Below are positions 42,622 to 49,699 of a stretch of 49,699 bases of DNA, one piece after another. The translations under genes were made by a program, and so were the position numbers. The stretch's first letter is position 1, and each line of letters begins with the position of its first letter. The stretch is from an uncultured Arachnia sp. (GTDB lineage: Bacteria; Actinomycetota; Actinomycetes; Propionibacteriales; Propionibacteriaceae). The notes beneath the pieces were generated by a model. That model was not told the DNA's origin and did no database searches. It saw nothing but the letters and a program-made list of their open reading frames with translations. The stretch spans positions 1-49,699 of the forward strand of contig CANLSH010000027.1 in assembly GCA_947493705.1 (NCBI GenBank), in the 5' to 3' direction.

Positions 42622-43509
42622 TCACCTCCCGCGGAACTCATTTTTGACGTGGGCCAGGAAGGCCGTCGCTGCAGGAAGCAGTCGCCTCTGTAGGCCCCAC
42701 GCAACGCCGATGTCGAGCGTGGCCGGCACATCGCTGAGGGGTAGAAACCGCAACGCGGCGTCGGGAACCTCATCCTGACGGCCCGGGTAAGGCGTGATGG
42801 CGACACCAAGCCCGGCGGCGACGAAACCATGCACCGCTGCGAGGTGGTCACACTCGAATTCAACCCGCGGAACAAACCCCGCCTCGGAGCACACGCGATC
42901 GGTGACCCCACGCAACGTCGACCCGGTGCGCGGTGCAACAAAGGACTCCTCCCCCAGCGAGGCGAACGCGACAGACGACGAGCCCGTCAGGGGATGCCCC
43001 GCTGGCACAACGAGGCGGAGCGGTTCACGCGCGATCGAGTGCCATCCGAAATCGCTCGGGGACGGACGCGACGCTGTCACCTCCAGATCGACGTCCCCCC
43101 TGTGCAGGGTGCCCTCCGGGCCAACCAACTGGGTCACGAGGCGGAACCTCACGGACGGGTGCTCAACCCTGAATGCCGACAACAGCCCAGGCACCCACCG
43201 GGACCCGAGCCACGGGTCGAACGCCAGCGTGATCGTCCCCGTCTCGGGATCGATCACCTGCTGCACGGCGGCCAACCCATCGTCGAGTTGATGGATCAGC
43301 GCATCCACGTGGCGTTTGAACACAGCGCCGGCCTCCGTCATCCTCAGCGTTCGGCCGGAGCGTCGCAACAGTTGAGCGCCCACCTCCTCCTCCAGGCGCG
43401 CGAGAGCCCGGGAGACGCCGGACTGCGACACGAGCGCTAGGTCGCTCACCTCGGTGACGGTCACGCCGTCCGCCACTTCCTGAAACCATCTCATCGCGTC
43501 AGTGTCCAC
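42622..43509 (-). CDS. LysR-family transcriptional regulator
   Basis: 295 residues. Helix-turn-helix at 15-45 (EVSDLALVSQSGVSRALARLEEEVG). The effector domain is periplasmic-binding-like, from about 90 (TITLAFDPWLGSRWVPGLL). GTG 43509 gives the usual short LysR N-terminus, and TAATCT lies seven bases before it. It is divergent from the 74-residue gene at 43587, its most likely target. The ligand is unknown. Confidence 0.88.
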   Translation of the reverse strand: MDTDAMRWFQEVADGVTVTEVSDLALVSQSGVSRALARLEEEVGAQLLRRSGRTLRMTEAGAVFKRHVDALIHQLDDGLAAVQQVIDPETGTITLAFDPWLGSRWVPGLLSAFRVEHPSVRFRLVTQLVGPEGTLHRGDVDLEVTASRPSPSDFGWHSIAREPLRLVVPAGHPLTGSSSVAFASLGEESFVAPRTGSTLRGVTDRVCSEAGFVPRVEFECDHLAAVHGFVAAGLGVAITPYPGRQDEVPDAALRFLPLSDVPATLDIGVAWGLQRRLLPAATAFLAHVKNEFRGR

Positions 43510-43586
43510 ACCTATGAGATTAACGCATGGATAAGCTGCATCCACGTCATTGGACGCAATCGGGGATACAGGGAAGACTGTTAACC

Positions 43587-43811
43587 ATGAAGAACACACA
43601 CAACATCACCCCAATTGCGCAGCACCGTCCCACCGGGATCGTGAAGCGTTTCATGGCCGTCCTGGAGCGCGGCATGGCCTCGGACATCGTGTCCTACCCG
43701 GCCACGCGTGGCGTTGGTGTCGTTGTCCTTCCCAACCGCGCCAGCAAGCGTGCTGCAGTCGCCGACATGGTCGGTGGAGTCTCCGACCGCGAGACGCTGG
43801 CCGCTGCCTGA
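43587..43811 (+). CDS. Orphan 74-residue protein divergent from LysR gene
   Basis: Starts MKNTHNITPIAQHRP, continues KRFMAVLERGMASDIVSYPA and ends with a small alpha-helix-like tail. I recognise no family. A GGGAAG site is about 12 bases before the ATG. The 77-bp divergent promoter region with lysR suggests LysR control. Confidence 0.5.
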   Translation: MKNTHNITPIAQHRPTGIVKRFMAVLERGMASDIVSYPATRGVGVVVLPNRASKRAAVADMVGGVSDRETLAAA

Positions 43812-43864
43812 TCTCACCACGCTGAGCGGGGTCACGCACCTACTCCGCAATGGCCGTAACGTGC

Positions 43865-44200
43865 TCAGGGATCCAGAAGCAAAGAGACGATGATGGGAAA
43901 CTGCACCGCGATCGCCTGCCACAAGATCTCGACGTCTGTGCCGTCGTAATCATGCGCAATAAAGTTGCGAACGGCACGTATGCCTTTCCAGTCGATCTCC
44001 GGATAACTGGCGCGGAAGCTCTCCGGCAATCGGTCAGCGGCGGCGGATAGATCAACGATGAGCGAGCGTGCGATTCTGCGTTGATCATCGTCATCCGGAT
44101 CCACGAACTGGGTGTGGCCACGGTCCACCACACGTCGTGCAGTCACGGCGAAGCGGGCGATGTCCGCAAGGATCGCGGCAATCCGATCCTCGTCTTCCAT
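43865..44200 (-). CDS. HepT-like toxin
   Basis: 111 residues, four-helix HEPN ribonuclease type. The motif RX4HXY is complete (Arg78, His83, Tyr85 in RNFIAHDYDG). In characterised pairs the Tyr is AMPylated by MntA to silence the toxin. ATG 44200 overlaps the upstream stop (TGATG); a GTG three bases earlier is possible. Confidence 0.88.
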   Translation of the reverse strand: MEDEDRIAAILADIARFAVTARRVVDRGHTQFVDPDDDDQRRIARSLIVDLSAAADRLPESFRASYPEIDWKGIRAVRNFIAHDYDGTDVEILWQAIAVQFPIIVSLLLDP

Positions 44201-44661
44201 CACAGCATCACCGCTTCAGAGCGAATCCGGTCCATGGTTGGACCCGAACCTCGGTCGGAGACGACGTCCACACCAACCCCCAGCAACTCCTCCACCTGCG
44301 ACATGAACCCGGCCAGATCGAAGACAGAAGCATTGGCAGCGGGGTGGACCAGAAGGTCCACATCTGACTCAGCGTTGCCCGCGTCCCGAGAGACCGAACC
44401 GAACACGCGCACATCACTGAGATTTCGTTCCGCGGCAGCTCGAAGAATCTCGTGCCGCGCCGCTCGCAGTCGCTGCAATGTGGGCACTCGCAGAACGGCA
44501 TCCAATTTCGCCACCGTCGAGGGGGCCGGATTCCGTCGTCCGCTCTCATAGGCGGCAATGTTGGGCTGTGGCACGCCGGAAAGTTCTGCGAGCTCCCGCT
44601 GTGTCAAGTCCGCTGCAAGACGTCGCTCTTGCAGATCGGCTCCGCTCATAGGCGCCATCAT
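44200..44661 (-). CDS. MntA-like nucleotidyltransferase antitoxin with N-terminal XRE domain
   Basis: 153 residues. An N-terminal helix-turn-helix of XRE type (LTQRELAELSGVPQPNIAAYESGRR, residues 19-43) is fused to a minimal nucleotidyltransferase. Its GS motif is at 88-89 (FGSVSRDAG), Asp100 and Asp102 are in SDVDLLV, and Asp132 is in GVDVVS. The fusion would let one protein repress the operon and AMPylate HepT. Perfect TATAAT lies six bases before the ATG. Confidence 0.88.
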   Translation of the reverse strand: MMAPMSGADLQERRLAADLTQRELAELSGVPQPNIAAYESGRRNPAPSTVAKLDAVLRVPTLQRLRAARHEILRAAAERNLSDVRVFGSVSRDAGNAESDVDLLVHPAANASVFDLAGFMSQVEELLGVGVDVVSDRGSGPTMDRIRSEAVML

Positions 44662-44667
44662 GTCGCC

Positions 44668-44673
44668 ATTATA
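44668..44673 (-). promoter_or_regulatory. Consensus -10 (TATAAT) of the HepT/MntA operon
   Basis: Minus-strand TATAAT is six bases before the start codon. No ribosome site is present, so the transcript is likely leaderless. No consensus -35 is seen. 44690-44887 holds no convincing gene. Confidence 0.65.
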
Positions 44674-44887
44674 GCGGGGAGCTATCAGGCATCGATCACG
44701 TCACTCTTATGAGGAATCTCGCCACCACTAATCGTGACGCTGGTGGCTCTTCGACAGGAGCAGCCATGCGGTGATTCCCGCCGTCATGATTCCTGATGTC
44801 CGCATGTAAGCGATACACCGACAGTTGAACGGCTGCGACGAGGATGAATCGACGGTCAGTCGCTGGCTTCACATTCTCCTGCTGCCT

Positions 44888-45502
44888 CTACGACGTCGGC
44901 GTCGCGGCGAACATCGAGCGGCGTCCCTCGAAGGCGCGGCCCAGCGTGATCTGGTCCGCATACTCCAAATCCCCGCCCACAGGCAGCCCGCTCGCCGGAC
45001 GTGTCACACTGACGCCGAACTCGCGCAGCATCCGGCTCAGGTAGGCGGCCGTGGCCTCGCCCTGGGTGTCCGGGTCCGTCGCCAAAATGACCTCGGTGAC
45101 CTCACCGTCGGCCAACCGCTGAAACAACTCACGGGTGTGCAGATCCCCGGGACCGCGCCCGTCAATGGGTGAGATGGAGCCACCCAGCACGTGGTAGAGC
45201 CCCCGGAACTCGTGCGTGCGCTCAATGGCAATGACGTCCTTGGACTCCTCCACCACACACACCATGGTCCGGTCACGACGCGGATCCCGGCACACGCGGC
45301 AGCGATCCTCCTGCGTCACGTTGAAACAGATCTCACAGAATTTGGCGGACTGCTTCACCCGTCGGAGGGTATCGGCGAGGCTGAACACGTCCTCTTCTGC
45401 TGCGTCGAGGAGATAGAAGGCGATGCGTTGCGCGCTGCGGGGGCCGACGCCCGGCAGTCGGCTCAGTTCGTCGATGAGGTCCTGAATCGGTCCTTCGTAC
45501 AC
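44888..45502 (-). CDS. recR: Recombination mediator RecR
   Basis: 204 residues. It helps load RecA through RecFOR. Helix-hairpin-helix ([19 protein letters not shown]), a four-Cys zinc finger ([16 protein letters not shown]) and a Toprim domain ([14 protein letters not shown]...[15 protein letters not shown]). GTG 45502 gives the usual [12 protein letters not shown] start, four bases after ybaB. Confidence 0.95.
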   Translation of the reverse strand: MYEGPIQDLIDELSRLPGVGPRSAQRIAFYLLDAAEEDVFSLADTLRRVKQSAKFCEICFNVTQEDRCRVCRDPRRDRTMVCVVEESKDVIAIERTHEFRGLYHVLGGSISPIDGRGPGDLHTRELFQRLADGEVTEVILATDPDTQGEATAAYLSRMLREFGVSVTRPASGLPVGGDLEYADQITLGRAFEGRRSMFAATPTS

Positions 45503-45506
45503 GTTC

Positions 45507-45824
45507 TCAGAACCCGAAGTCCTTGGGAAGCTGCGGCATCTGCGGCATGGAGGCCTGGGCAGCGCCGTCGGCCTCTTCCTTGGCGGCACGGAATGCCGCG
45601 ATGACGAGGGCAGACAGCGTCTCGGTGTCGTCCGGATCCCAGGCGTCGGGGCTGATCTCCAGGTGCAGCAGGTCACCGAGGCCGGAGACCGTGGCGGTGA
45701 CCAGTCCTCCGCCGGAGCTGCCCTCGAACCGTCGATTCGCTTGGTCCTCCTGGGCTTTCAGCATGTCGGCCTGCATCTGCTGTGCCTGGGCCAGCAGGGC
45801 GTTCATGTCCATGCCTTCAAACAT
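45507..45824 (-). CDS. ybaB: YbaB/EbfC nucleoid-associated protein
   Basis: 105 residues. [20 protein letters not shown] coiled segment, then a beta sheet ([24 protein letters not shown]). It binds DNA in other bacteria. The ATG at 45824 has GGAG nine bases upstream. It is coupled to recR. The usual dnaX neighbour is separated by the TauE-like gene on the other strand. Confidence 0.9.
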   Translation of the reverse strand: MFEGMDMNALLAQAQQMQADMLKAQEDQANRRFEGSSGGGLVTATVSGLGDLLHLEISPDAWDPDDTETLSALVIAAFRAAKEEADGAAQASMPQMPQLPKDFGF

Positions 45825-46059
45825 TGAGCTCACTCCATTCATTGACGCTGACGCCAGCATAGGCGCCCGCACCCGCAATGCGCCCATCCGCGGGACCCAG
45901 CAGCAGTGATCTCCTCAGAATCGGCACATGCACCGAAAGCCACCAAGGGAAGTGCACTATTCTCCGGTGGTCGAGTAATCGCCGCGAGGAACGAGCAGCG
46001 ATGTGTCGAGACCGCGTTCGTCGATGGAACCCTCCACGACACCCCGTAGGGTAGCGGCC

Positions 46060-46788
46060 ATGGGAGTAGCGGAGCTCGCTCTCGTGGCCGCAGTTGTGTT
46101 GGTGGGAGCAGCCACGCAGCGCGTGAGCGGTATGGGCTTTGGCCTCGTCAGTGCCCCCTTCCTCGTCCTCATCCTCGGCCCTTTCCTCGGAATCCTCCTG
46201 ACGAACACGTTCGGGCTGACCACCAGCCTCATCGTGCTGACCCAGGTGTGGCGCCAGGTGGAGCTGCGCAAATTGCTACTTCTCGCACCGCCTGCACTGA
46301 TCGCGATAGTTCCGGGCGCATGGGTCGCCATCACGGTGCCCAGTGCCCCCTTGGCCATCGTTGTTGGCGCCCTGACCTTCTCTGCTCTCCTCGCGATGCT
46401 TCTCAGTGAGCGTCTGCGGGTATTTCGAGGGGTCCCCGGGGCACTGTCTGCGGGGGCACTCTCCGGGTTCATGAGCGTCACGGCCGGAGTTGGGGGCCCG
46501 GCGATCACCCTCTACGCACTCTCGTCGCGGTGGGAGCATCGCTCCTTCGTCGGCACCGCGCAGCTGTGTTTTGCGATCACTGCCGCTGCATCCCTCACCT
46601 CGAAGGGCGGGCTTCCCGATCTACCGTTGTTCATGTGGGCGGTTGCTGTGGCGGCCCTGCTCCTTGGCGTACTGATCGGCGGCCGTCTTACGCGGCACAT
46701 CCCGCCAAGCCGGGCTCGCGCACTGATGGTGGGGCTCGCACTCGCTGGATCGCTGATGACGGTGACCAAAGGCATCATCGACCTCTGA
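46060..46788 (+). CDS. TauE/SafE-type sulfite/organic anion exporter
   Basis: 242 residues with about eight helices. Repeats with ATQRVSGMGFGLVSAPFLVLILGP and later SGFMSVTAGVGGPAITLYAL are typical. The substrate is unknown; some members move sulfite, sulfoacetate or hypotaurine. TAGGGT lies seven bases before the ATG. It sits on the opposite strand between dnaX and ybaB, which are normally adjacent. Confidence 0.87.
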   Translation: MGVAELALVAAVVLVGAATQRVSGMGFGLVSAPFLVLILGPFLGILLTNTFGLTTSLIVLTQVWRQVELRKLLLLAPPALIAIVPGAWVAITVPSAPLAIVVGALTFSALLAMLLSERLRVFRGVPGALSAGALSGFMSVTAGVGGPAITLYALSSRWEHRSFVGTAQLCFAITAAASLTSKGGLPDLPLFMWAVAVAALLLGVLIGGRLTRHIPPSRARALMVGLALAGSLMTVTKGIIDL

Positions 46789-46882
46789 CAACAGTTTCCA
46801 CGGAGACAAACGGTAGTTGCGTGGCAGCCAGCGCCTCAGCCAACTTCCGACGGTGAGGCCGGGCACTCGCCGGCCTGCGAGG

Positions 46883-49255
46883 TCAGGGAGTTCTTCCCCC
46901 GTCGGTTTCAATGACCTGCGCGTCGAATGCCTCGGCAAGCAGGGCGGCAGCCGCCTCGTCGGCGTTCATCAGTTCGGCGTCATCGGAGGCGATGTCCGCC
47001 TCCCCCGCCCGGGACTCCTTCTCCGGGGCTGGGGCGGCACTTGCTGCTTCGGCGAACGTGGGCTTCTGCCGTGTGGGAGACTGCGGGCTGCGGGGTTGCT
47101 CCGCCGAAGGTTGGGCGGGAGATGCAGCGGGCTTCGGCGCCGCACCGGATTGCTGAGGAGCCGGCTCCCCTGACTTCGACACCACGGCCTGGATGTTGAG
47201 TTCCACACCGATGATCTCGATGAGCGAATCGGCCAGCACGTCGTGGTTGCCGCTAGCTGCGAAGTTCTCCCGGGCGCCCGGGTTGGCGAACGCCAGAATC
47301 AGCTGGCTGTCGGTGACCTCCGCCACCTGCGCGTTCTGTGACAGGAGCATGAATGTGAACCGTCGGCGTCGCTTGACCTCTTCCAGCACGTTGGGCCACA
47401 TCTGCCGCAGTTCAGCAGTGGTCAGGGTGGAGCGGGCTGGCGCGCCGTGCCGTTTCGGGGCCTGCTGGGGCTGCTCCACCTCAGGGGTGGTGCGACCACC
47501 GACCGGCGCACCTGCTGGTCGCTGACGCAGGGGTTGCCGCGTCGGTGCAGGAGCATCCGCATCGGCGCCAGGGGGCTTCTCCGGCTGGCTGGGCCGCTCG
47601 GCGGGTTGTGCTGCCGACTGGGTCTGTTCGGCGTCCTTGTGGGGCGCTGGCGTGGCGGCCGGCGCCTCCTCAGCAGCGGCGGGAGCAGCGGGCGGAACTG
47701 TTGTGTCCCGCGCCGTCGTCTGACCCGTCGGGGCGGGACGGGCAGCGGGTGTTTCAGCGGGGCGGCGTCCCTCCACGTCGTCCCAGTTCTTGACCGGCTC
47801 TTCGCTCGCGCCAATCATTCCGACGCGACGCTCAAGCCTGTCCATGCGAGCGTTCAGGCCCCGTTCCTCCACATCTGCGCCCGGCAGCAGGACGCGGGAG
47901 CACATTAGTTCCAGATGGAGCCGTGGAGCGGTGGTGCCTCGCATGTCGGTCAGCCCGGTGGCGATCACCTCGGCGGCGCGTGAGAGTTCACCCCGTCCCA
48001 TACCTGCGACTTGAGTGGCCAGGCGCTGTGCCTGGTCCGTGGAGACTTCCAGCATCCCGTTCTCAGCGGCATCGGGGACGGCGGAGAGAATCACGAGGTC
48101 GCGCAGGCGTCGCAGCAGGTCTTCACCGAAGCGACGGGGGTCCTGCCCCACCTCGATCACCTTGTCGATGGTGCGGAACACGCCCGCCCCATCACCGGCG
48201 GCGAAAGCATCCATGATCTCGTCGAGCAGGGCATCAGGTGTGTAGCCGAGGAGCGCAGCGGCCTGTTCGTGACCGACGCCATCCTCTCCTGCACCACCGA
48301 GAAGCTGATCCAGCACCGAGAGTGCGTCGCGGACGGAACCACCCCCGGCGCGCACCACCAGCGGCAGCGCGGCCTGATCCACGTTCACACCCTCGGCGTC
48401 ACAGATCTGGGACAGGTAGTCGGTCAGGATGCGCGGCGGCACCAACCGGAAGGGGTAGTGATGGGTGCGGGAGCGGATGGTGCCAATCACCTTCTCCGGC
48501 TCGGTGGTGGCGAAGACGAACTTCGCGTGCGGCGGCGGCTCCTCCACGAGCTTCAGCAAAGCGTTGAAGCCGGCCGTGGTCACCATGTGGGCCTCGTCGA
48601 CGATGTAGATCTTGTAGCGGCTGGCAACGGGCGCGAAGAAGGCACGCTCACGCAGGTCCCGGGCATCCTCCACGCCGCCGTGGGAGGCTGCGTCGATCTC
48701 GATGACGTCGATGCTGCCCGAGCCTCCGCGTGCGAGGTCGGTGCACGACTGGCACACACCGCACGGCGTGGAGGTGGGACCCTGCTCACAGTTCAGACAG
48801 CGCGCAAGAATGCGGGCAGACGTGGTCTTGCCACAACCACGTGGACCGGAAAACAGGTACGCATGGTTGACCTTGTTGTTGTTCAGTGCTCGCTGCAGGG
48901 GAACGGTGACGTGGTCCTGGCCGATGACTTCGGCGAACGTGTCGGGACGGTAACGCCGGTAGAGGGCCAACGGTGCAGCCGGCGCCTCTGGTGCGCGCAC
49001 TGCCCCAGCTTCTGCGACGGCGGATTCGGGAAGCCACGACGACTCCCCCGCGCCTGGCACGGCAGCGGGCTCGACAGCATCCACGTCGTCGAAGAGTCCG
49101 GGGCCGTCCTGCGTCGGTTCATCAGCGACGGTGTCCTCACCAAACAGGTCTGGCCCATCCTGGGACGGCAGGTCGGCGTAACCGTCATCGGTCATCGCGT
49201 CGCCGCTCTCGTCGGCTGGGCCGTGCTCGTCGTTGTAGTCCTCATCCACGATCAT
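46883..49255 (-). CDS. dnaX: DNA polymerase III gamma/tau subunit
   Basis: About 790 residues. Clamp-loader ATPase: LALYRRYRPDTFAEVIGQ, Walker A GPRGCGKTTS, four-Cys zinc site (CLNCEQGPTSTPCGVCQSC), Walker B VDEAHM and sensor regions. A Pro/Ala-rich linker and a C-terminal domain (about 620-720) follow. An acidic N-terminal extension of about 95 residues precedes the ATPase and contains two similar stretches (SQDGPDLFGED, TQDGPGLFDD). ATG 49255 is used. A GTG at 49249 with TAGGCT seven bases upstream would give a leaderless start. The small SRP RNA lies just upstream. Confidence 0.94.
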   Translation of the reverse strand: MIVDEDYNDEHGPADESGDAMTDDGYADLPSQDGPDLFGEDTVADEPTQDGPGLFDDVDAVEPAAVPGAGESSWLPESAVAEAGAVRAPEAPAAPLALYRRYRPDTFAEVIGQDHVTVPLQRALNNNKVNHAYLFSGPRGCGKTTSARILARCLNCEQGPTSTPCGVCQSCTDLARGGSGSIDVIEIDAASHGGVEDARDLRERAFFAPVASRYKIYIVDEAHMVTTAGFNALLKLVEEPPPHAKFVFATTEPEKVIGTIRSRTHHYPFRLVPPRILTDYLSQICDAEGVNVDQAALPLVVRAGGGSVRDALSVLDQLLGGAGEDGVGHEQAAALLGYTPDALLDEIMDAFAAGDGAGVFRTIDKVIEVGQDPRRFGEDLLRRLRDLVILSAVPDAAENGMLEVSTDQAQRLATQVAGMGRGELSRAAEVIATGLTDMRGTTAPRLHLELMCSRVLLPGADVEERGLNARMDRLERRVGMIGASEEPVKNWDDVEGRRPAETPAARPAPTGQTTARDTTVPPAAPAAAEEAPAATPAPHKDAEQTQSAAQPAERPSQPEKPPGADADAPAPTRQPLRQRPAGAPVGGRTTPEVEQPQQAPKRHGAPARSTLTTAELRQMWPNVLEEVKRRRRFTFMLLSQNAQVAEVTDSQLILAFANPGARENFAASGNHDVLADSLIEIIGVELNIQAVVSKSGEPAPQQSGAAPKPAASPAQPSAEQPRSPQSPTRQKPTFAEAASAAPAPEKESRAGEADIASDDAELMNADEAAAALLAEAFDAQVIETDGGRTP

Positions 49256-49317
49256 CAGCCTATGCCAGCCCACCGACATTCGGCGCTACGGGTGCGGGCC
49301 GGCTCCGGGGACAGAAA

Positions 49318-49406
49318 AGGCCCCTCGCGCACCCAGAAGAGCTCACTTACCCTTGCTGCCTTCCGACCCTGGGGGAGTTGGGCGAGTTACTGCCGCGCGA
49401 GGAACC
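49318..49406 (-). ncRNA. ffs: Small (4.5S-type) signal recognition particle RNA
   Basis: The conserved SRP hairpin reads GGTCGGAAGGCAGCAAGGGT on the minus strand, with GGAAGGCAGC at the tip. The ends pair as CCTCGCGC/GCGCGAGG. It lies upstream of dnaX, its usual place in Actinobacteria. After the closing stem, GGGGCC is followed by a TTTT run that may end transcription. The exact ends are estimates. Confidence 0.92.
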
Positions 49407-49490
49407 GAGAACAAGCTTAGCCGATACCCAGCCGTTGGCCAGTTCACCTCACATGACCAAGTAAGGCCTCGCCCATCCCACCGTTTCACC

Positions 49491-49699
49491 GCTGGTCGAT
49501 TAGACCACCAGCGGCCGTGTCCCCAACCGCGGGCCGAGTAGGCCGCTTACGACGTGTCGAGGCCCCCCGCCCCCAGCAGCTGGTCGAATAGACCACCAGC
49601 GGCCCTGTCCCCAACCGCTGGCCGAGTAGGCCGCCTGCGGCCGTGTCGAGGCCCCCAACCACCAACAGCTGGTCGAGTAGGCCGCCTGCGGCCGTGTCG
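49491..49699. repeat. Tandem palindromic repeat array at right edge
   Basis: Five related copies begin near 49491, 49530, 49578, 49617 and 49668, with spacing of about 39-51 bp. The core is GGTCGAGTAGGCCGCCTGCGGCCGTGTCGAGGCC or close variants, with self-pairing GGCCGC/GCGGCC and GCTGGT/ACCAGC. They alternate between a TAGACCACCAGC form and a TAGGCCGCCTGCGG form. The array continues beyond the window. The same family occurs at 1-175. Confidence 0.75.

Noticed and set aside
49491..49699. CRISPR array
   Set aside because: The copies vary in sequence and contain inner palindromes, and the gaps are themselves repeat-derived, not unique spacers. No cas genes are present.

Overview
The window is a stretch of a high-GC actinobacterial chromosome. 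The best guess is the order Propionibacteriales, in or near the Propionibacteriaceae. This rests on the gene content: menaquinone synthesis (MenB), a TadA-associated protein of actinobacterial type, LytR-CpsA-Psr and LytR_C proteins, an NgcEFG-like sugar importer, a DUF222/HNH gene and an ER-type signal peptidase with exported partners. It also fits the many genes that lack a Shine-Dalgarno sequence and have a TANNNT hexamer 6-7 nt before the start codon, which suggests leaderless transcripts. No genus can be fixed from sequence reading alone.

Layout. 1-232: palindromic repeats of a family that also fills the last 230 bp. 233-3433: a P1B metal ATPase and a Gfo/Idh/MocA oxidoreductase, separated by a terminator and a 170-bp MITE-like element. 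3487-7542: a tightly coupled MarR-crtE-crtB-crtI operon that makes lycopene. 7588-10719: a second copy of the element, then an unusual histidine kinase and its NarL-type response regulator. 10720-12299: a long hairpin and lysC, with an internal start like that of the corynebacterial beta subunit. 12482-15882: an amino-sugar-type ABC importer without its own ATPase. 15954-18391: two conserved actinobacterial proteins and a Cys-type sulfatase. 18519-22490: tRNA-Ser(CGA), an aldo/keto reductase, tadA with its partner, upp, and a true formylglycine-generating enzyme that could activate the sulfatase. 22585-25743: a large secreted subtilase. 25758-33756: menB, a GDPD phosphodiesterase, three more tRNAs, an LCP protein, a pseudouridine synthase, a quinone oxidoreductase and a secreted M15 peptidase. 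This peptidase carries the same paired-cysteine repeat domain as the subtilase. 33852-39665: accessory genes, including a DUF222/HNH gene, a YczE-like membrane protein, GyrI-like and SRPBCC proteins, a MazEF-type toxin-antitoxin pair and an MFS transporter. 39829-41271: a dedicated signal peptidase between two small exported proteins that share a VDGG motif. 41532-44661: a PGPGW membrane protein, a relic of an AAA ATPase, a LysR regulator, an orphan small protein and a HepT/MntA pair in which the nucleotidyltransferase is fused to an XRE domain. 44888-49408: recR, ybaB, an intervening TauE/SafE gene on the other strand, dnaX and the small SRP RNA.

The most interesting structures are the signal peptidase plus two VDGG-motif exported proteins; the paired-cysteine domain shared by two unrelated secreted peptidases; the sulfatase/FGE pair; the MITE-like family whose ends supply stop codons to neighbouring genes; the two-part histidine kinase; and the window-wide leaderless start signature.
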